The position numbers were made by a program, and so were the translations under genes. A DNA stretch of 64,000 bases from DASVTR01 sp036382855 (lineage in GTDB: Bacteria > Acidobacteriota > Blastocatellia > Pyrinomonadales > Pyrinomonadaceae), in assembly GCA_036382855.1 (NCBI GenBank), contig DASVPO010000014.1, forward strand, positions 141,257 through 205,256. Reading direction: 5' to 3'. The notes beneath the pieces are model-generated. The model did not search any database and was not told the origin of the DNA. It was given only the letters and a program-made list of their open reading frames with translations. Shown here in pieces: positions 61,390-64,000 of the stretch; within the stretch, counting starts at the first letter, position 1, and each line of letters opens with the position of its first letter.

Positions 61390-62925
61390 CTACAAAAGTT
61401 CTTCGACCGCATGACCGGGCGCTAGTTCGTCGCGCCGTTCTTTGGGCGCTGGCGCAAACGCGAAGCTTGCGAGCCAGGCGACGAGAAACGCCGTCAGGCT
61501 GCCGATTAAACCGTACCACGTCCAGGCGATTTTAGTTTGAAAGTAAACGTAGAGCATCAGGATGATGCTGGCGGCCATGCCAATCAAAGCTGGCGGCTCG
61601 GAGACGCGGCGCAGGAAAGTTCCGACCAGAAAGACGCCGAGCACAGGCCCGTTAATCAGCGCTGCGACCGAGAGCGCCGTATCAAGCGCCGAACGGTTGC
61701 GGTGGCGCAGCAAGAGCGCAACGCCTATCTGCACGACGCCCCACATCAGTGTCAGCCAGTGTGAAACCTTGAAGTAGTGCTTATCGCTCTGGTCCGGCTT
61801 GAAGGGTTTGTAGAGGTCGTTGACGGCTGTTGCGGCAATCGAGTTGAGCGAGGAAGACATCGCTGCGGCAAAGATGGCTGCGACGACGAGGCCCGAAAGT
61901 CCTGCCGGAAGATGCTGCGTGATGAAGTCCGGGAAAACGCGATCGCCGCCCGTAAAGGGCGCTGCCGAACCACCCGCGAGCGTCGCGTAAGCAGCGTCCG
62001 TGTACGGATGATAAAAGGCGAAGAGCAGCACGCCGATGAAGAGAAAGCCTATGAACTGTCCGAGCACGACCGCGCCGGATGTGAGCAGCGCGGCCGTGGC
62101 GCGGCGCGGGCTGTCCGTGCATAGATAGCGCTGCACAAGGTACTGGTCTGTGCCGTGCGTGCTCATTGTCAGAAAGCAGCCGCCGAGCAGGCCAGCCCAG
62201 AAGGTGAAAGTCTTGGTCAACGTAAACGAGAAATCGAAGAGGCTGAACTTACCGTACTGGCTTCCGGCCTGAAGCGCTGCGCTTAAGCCACCTTCCGTCG
62301 AGTTAATAATGACGACTGCCGCGGCAAGAGCGCCCGCGATATAGATGCCAAGCTGGACCACCTCAATCCAGATGACGGCCTCCATCCCGCCGAAGTATGT
62401 GAAGACTATCATCACGACGCCGATGAGGATGATGGAAGTGATAATAAGCGTCTCGGCGTTCGTGCCGGGTTGGAAACTGGTGTAGACGGCTGCGAGCACG
62501 ATGGCCGTCAGCAGCAGGCGCACGCCGTCCGCTATGTTGCGCATCACGACGAAGAGCGAGGCCGCCAGCATCTTGATGCGGCCTCCGAAGCGACGGTCGA
62601 GCAGTTGGTAAACGGTCAGCAGTTCACCGCGAAAGTAGGATGGAATGAAGAGGAGCGAGATGACAACGCGTCCCAGCATATAACCGAAGACGAGTTGCAG
62701 AAACTGAAAATTGCCGCCCGTTGCATAAGCGATGCCGGGGACGGAAATAAACGTGATGGTCGAAGTCTCTGTGGCGACGATGGAGGCGCTGATGGCCCAC
62801 CATGGCACTGTCCTGTCGCCAAGAAAATAATCGCGCGTCGTTTCCTGCTTGCGTGCGAACCACGTCCCAAGCAAAACGACGCCCACCAGATAACCGAAGA
62901 TGATGGCTAAATCAAGCGCTTTCAT
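61390..62925 (-). CDS. Sodium/solute symporter (SSS family), probable MurNAc or amino-sugar transporter
   Basis: The 511-residue inner-membrane SSS-family transporter has about 13 hydrophobic helices. The family motifs visible are GYLVGVVLLGTWFARKQ, GDRTVPWWAISASIVATETSTITFISVPG (sodium-site region), FFGGMEAVIWIE-like sequence and QRYLCTD. The gene order next to murQ mirrors the MurT-MurK-MurQ MurNAc operon described for Tannerella forsythia, in which MurT is an SSS-family transporter. Substrate is therefore inferred from context. It follows murQ by 70 bases. Confidence 0.82.
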   Translation of the reverse strand: MKALDLAIIFGYLVGVVLLGTWFARKQETTRDYFLGDRTVPWWAISASIVATETSTITFISVPGIAYATGGNFQFLQLVFGYMLGRVVISLLFIPSYFRGELLTVYQLLDRRFGGRIKMLAASLFVVMRNIADGVRLLLTAIVLAAVYTSFQPGTNAETLIITSIILIGVVMIVFTYFGGMEAVIWIEVVQLGIYIAGALAAAVVIINSTEGGLSAALQAGSQYGKFSLFDFSFTLTKTFTFWAGLLGGCFLTMSTHGTDQYLVQRYLCTDSPRRATAALLTSGAVVLGQFIGFLFIGVLLFAFYHPYTDAAYATLAGGSAAPFTGGDRVFPDFITQHLPAGLSGLVVAAIFAAAMSSSLNSIAATAVNDLYKPFKPDQSDKHYFKVSHWLTLMWGVVQIGVALLLRHRNRSALDTALSVAALINGPVLGVFLVGTFLRRVSEPPALIGMAASIILMLYVYFQTKIAWTWYGLIGSLTAFLVAWLASFAFAPAPKERRDELAPGHAVEELL

Positions 62926-62995
62926 CAGAGGTCAGATATTAGATGGCGAACGACGGAAATTGCAATCGCGCACAACTCTCTTGCGGACAACTCTC

Positions 62996-63892
62996 TCAAC
63001 GCGACAGACGTTCGATTGCCTGCGCGACTACGCCGCCTGACTGCGCAAGTGTTTCCTCTGCCTCTTCGCGCGTACGCCCCGTGCGGCTCATTACGAGCGC
63101 CGTGCGCAGGTCGTTGCCCGCTGCATCAAGCATCGCGCTCGCCTCTGTTTCGTCCAGCCCCTCTTCGGCGCTGAGAATACGCACGGCGCGTGCGCGCAAT
63201 TTCGTGTTGCGCGCCTGCATGTTGGTCATGCGGTTGCCTGAGACGTAGCCGAGGCGAATCATCGCGGCCGTCGAAAGCATGTTGAGCACCATCTTCTGCG
63301 CCGTCCCTGCTTTGAGACGCGTCGAGCCTGCAATGACTTCCGGGCCGACGATTGCCACGATGCTCACTTCAGCCACGCGCGTGATTGATGAATCCGGCGC
63401 ACAGGTAACGGCGGCTGTGAAAGCGCCAAGCTTGCGCGCGTGTTCAAGAGCACCAACCGTGTAAGGCGTCCGTCCCGAAGCGGCTATTCCGACCACAGCA
63501 TCAAGGCCCGTCACGCCGCGCGCTTCAAGGTCAGATGCGCCAGCCGCCCTGTCATCCTCCGAAGCCTCTACAGCACGATACGTCGCATCATAACCGCCCG
63601 CGATGACGGCCTGTACCAACTCAGGCGACACACCAAACGTCGGCGGACACTCTGACGCATCCAGCACTCCCAAACGCCCCGAAGTGCCCGTGCCAACGTA
63701 AAAGAGACGCCCGCCCCCACGCAGCCGCTCAACGATACTCTCAACCGCACGCACAACCTCCGGCAGCACACGCTCGACCGCCAGAGCCACGCCAGCGTCC
63801 TCTTCATTCATCAAACGCACTATGTCAGCGGTCGGCAAAGAACCAATCCCGACGGTTCGCGGATTCTCCTGCTCTGTAATCGGAAGATTCAT
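62996..63892 (-). CDS. murQ: N-acetylmuramic acid 6-phosphate etherase
   Basis: Cytosolic enzyme that cleaves the lactyl ether of MurNAc-6-P, giving GlcNAc-6-P and D-lactate. The 298-residue product has a SIS domain with FYVGTGTSGRLGVLDASECPPTFG (catalytic Glu inside), VVGIAASGRTPY and the C-terminal STAAMIRLGYVSGNRMTNM region followed by the helical tail. The length is normal. The ATG at 63892 has no strong ribosome site and lies six bases from a palindromic repeat. It is the first gene of the eight-gene minus-strand set inside the window; a MurNAc kinase would be expected further upstream, beyond the right edge. Confidence 0.96.
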   Translation of the reverse strand: MNLPITEQENPRTVGIGSLPTADIVRLMNEEDAGVALAVERVLPEVVRAVESIVERLRGGGRLFYVGTGTSGRLGVLDASECPPTFGVSPELVQAVIAGGYDATYRAVEASEDDRAAGASDLEARGVTGLDAVVGIAASGRTPYTVGALEHARKLGAFTAAVTCAPDSSITRVAEVSIVAIVGPEVIAGSTRLKAGTAQKMVLNMLSTAAMIRLGYVSGNRMTNMQARNTKLRARAVRILSAEEGLDETEASAMLDAAGNDLRTALVMSRTGRTREEAEETLAQSGGVVAQAIERLSR

Positions 63893-63897
63893 AAAAA

Positions 63898-63979
63898 CAG
63901 TGATGAGTGATGAGTAATGAGTGATGAGTTAAAAGAAAGAGTTTCTTCACTCATTACTCATCACTCATCACTCATCACT
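63898..63979. repeat. Palindromic intergenic repeat, TGATGAG family (copy 5)
   Basis: The left arm (63898-63929) has TGATGAG/TAATGAG units; the right arm (63949-63979) has inverted units. The loop TTAAAAGAAAGAGTTTCTTC is the reverse complement of the loop in copies 1 and 4, so the element is inserted in the opposite orientation. It is just upstream of murQ. Confidence 0.92.
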
Positions 63980-64000
63980 TTCTTACACTGCGAGCGGCAG

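Overview
The window looks like a chromosomal segment of an Acidobacteriota bacterium, most likely class Blastocatellia. Reasons seen in the sequence: two tandem proteins with the Acidobacteria-type VWFA domain, two very large Oar-like TonB-dependent receptors with an N-terminal carboxypeptidase-regulatory-like domain, small N-terminal zinc-ribbon proteins of a style common in this group, a compact microcompartment locus, and GC-rich codon use. No rRNA, tRNA, CRISPR array, insertion sequence or prophage was found. The taxonomic call is inference.

Layout. 0.2-3.2 kb: type IV pilus ATPase PilB and inner-membrane PilC (minus strand); the retraction ATPase PilT is apart at 39.7-40.8 kb. 3.5-7.4 kb: a secreted unknown and two VWA proteins. 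7.6-13.3 kb: fatty acid desaturase, a histidine kinase/response regulator pair, a cyclic-nucleotide-binding DUF1003 protein, CorA and small membrane proteins. 13.3-19.9 kb: an eight-gene minus-strand bacterial microcompartment (BMC) operon with two hexameric shell proteins, one pentameric vertex protein, an acylating aldehyde dehydrogenase with a long targeting tail, an ACT-domain protein, a UPF0210/DUF711 protein (pyruvate-formate-lyase-like fold), a zinc-ribbon membrane protein and a secreted protein. No known BMC signature enzyme is present. 20.1-36.5 kb: RodZ-like protein, GuaB, DUF2238 protein, ankyrin protein, lipid kinase, M61 peptidase, alanyl-tRNA editing protein, a large reprolysin-like metalloprotease, two small unknowns, a beta-lactamase-like serine hydrolase and the glutamate carrier GltS. 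36.7-45.6 kb: a GlcD-GlcE fusion, PilT, gamma-glutamyltransferase, GlcF and a TPR protein. 45.7-63.9 kb: eight consecutive minus-strand genes that read as a peptidoglycan scavenging system: MurQ, an SSS-family transporter, a NagZ-like glycosidase, a serine hydrolase fused to NamZ, two TonB-dependent receptors with an exported D-aminoacylase between them, and NagA.

How the genes may work together (inference). In the last region muropeptides would cross the outer membrane through the two receptors and be trimmed in the periplasm by NamZ, NagZ and the D-aminoacylase. MurNAc would enter by the symporter. After phosphorylation by a kinase not seen here, MurQ would split MurNAc-6-P into D-lactate and GlcNAc-6-P, and NagA would deacetylate the latter. 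The GlcDE/GlcF oxidase nearby could consume the D-lactate.

A second theme is a set of intergenic palindromes built from short degenerate tandem units (TGATGAG/TAATGAG in five copies, GGTAAAAGG-like in three, one further 21-bp inverted repeat). They sit only in gene gaps, fill four consecutive gaps of the BMC operon, and in three places supply or contain the stop codon of the adjoining gene.
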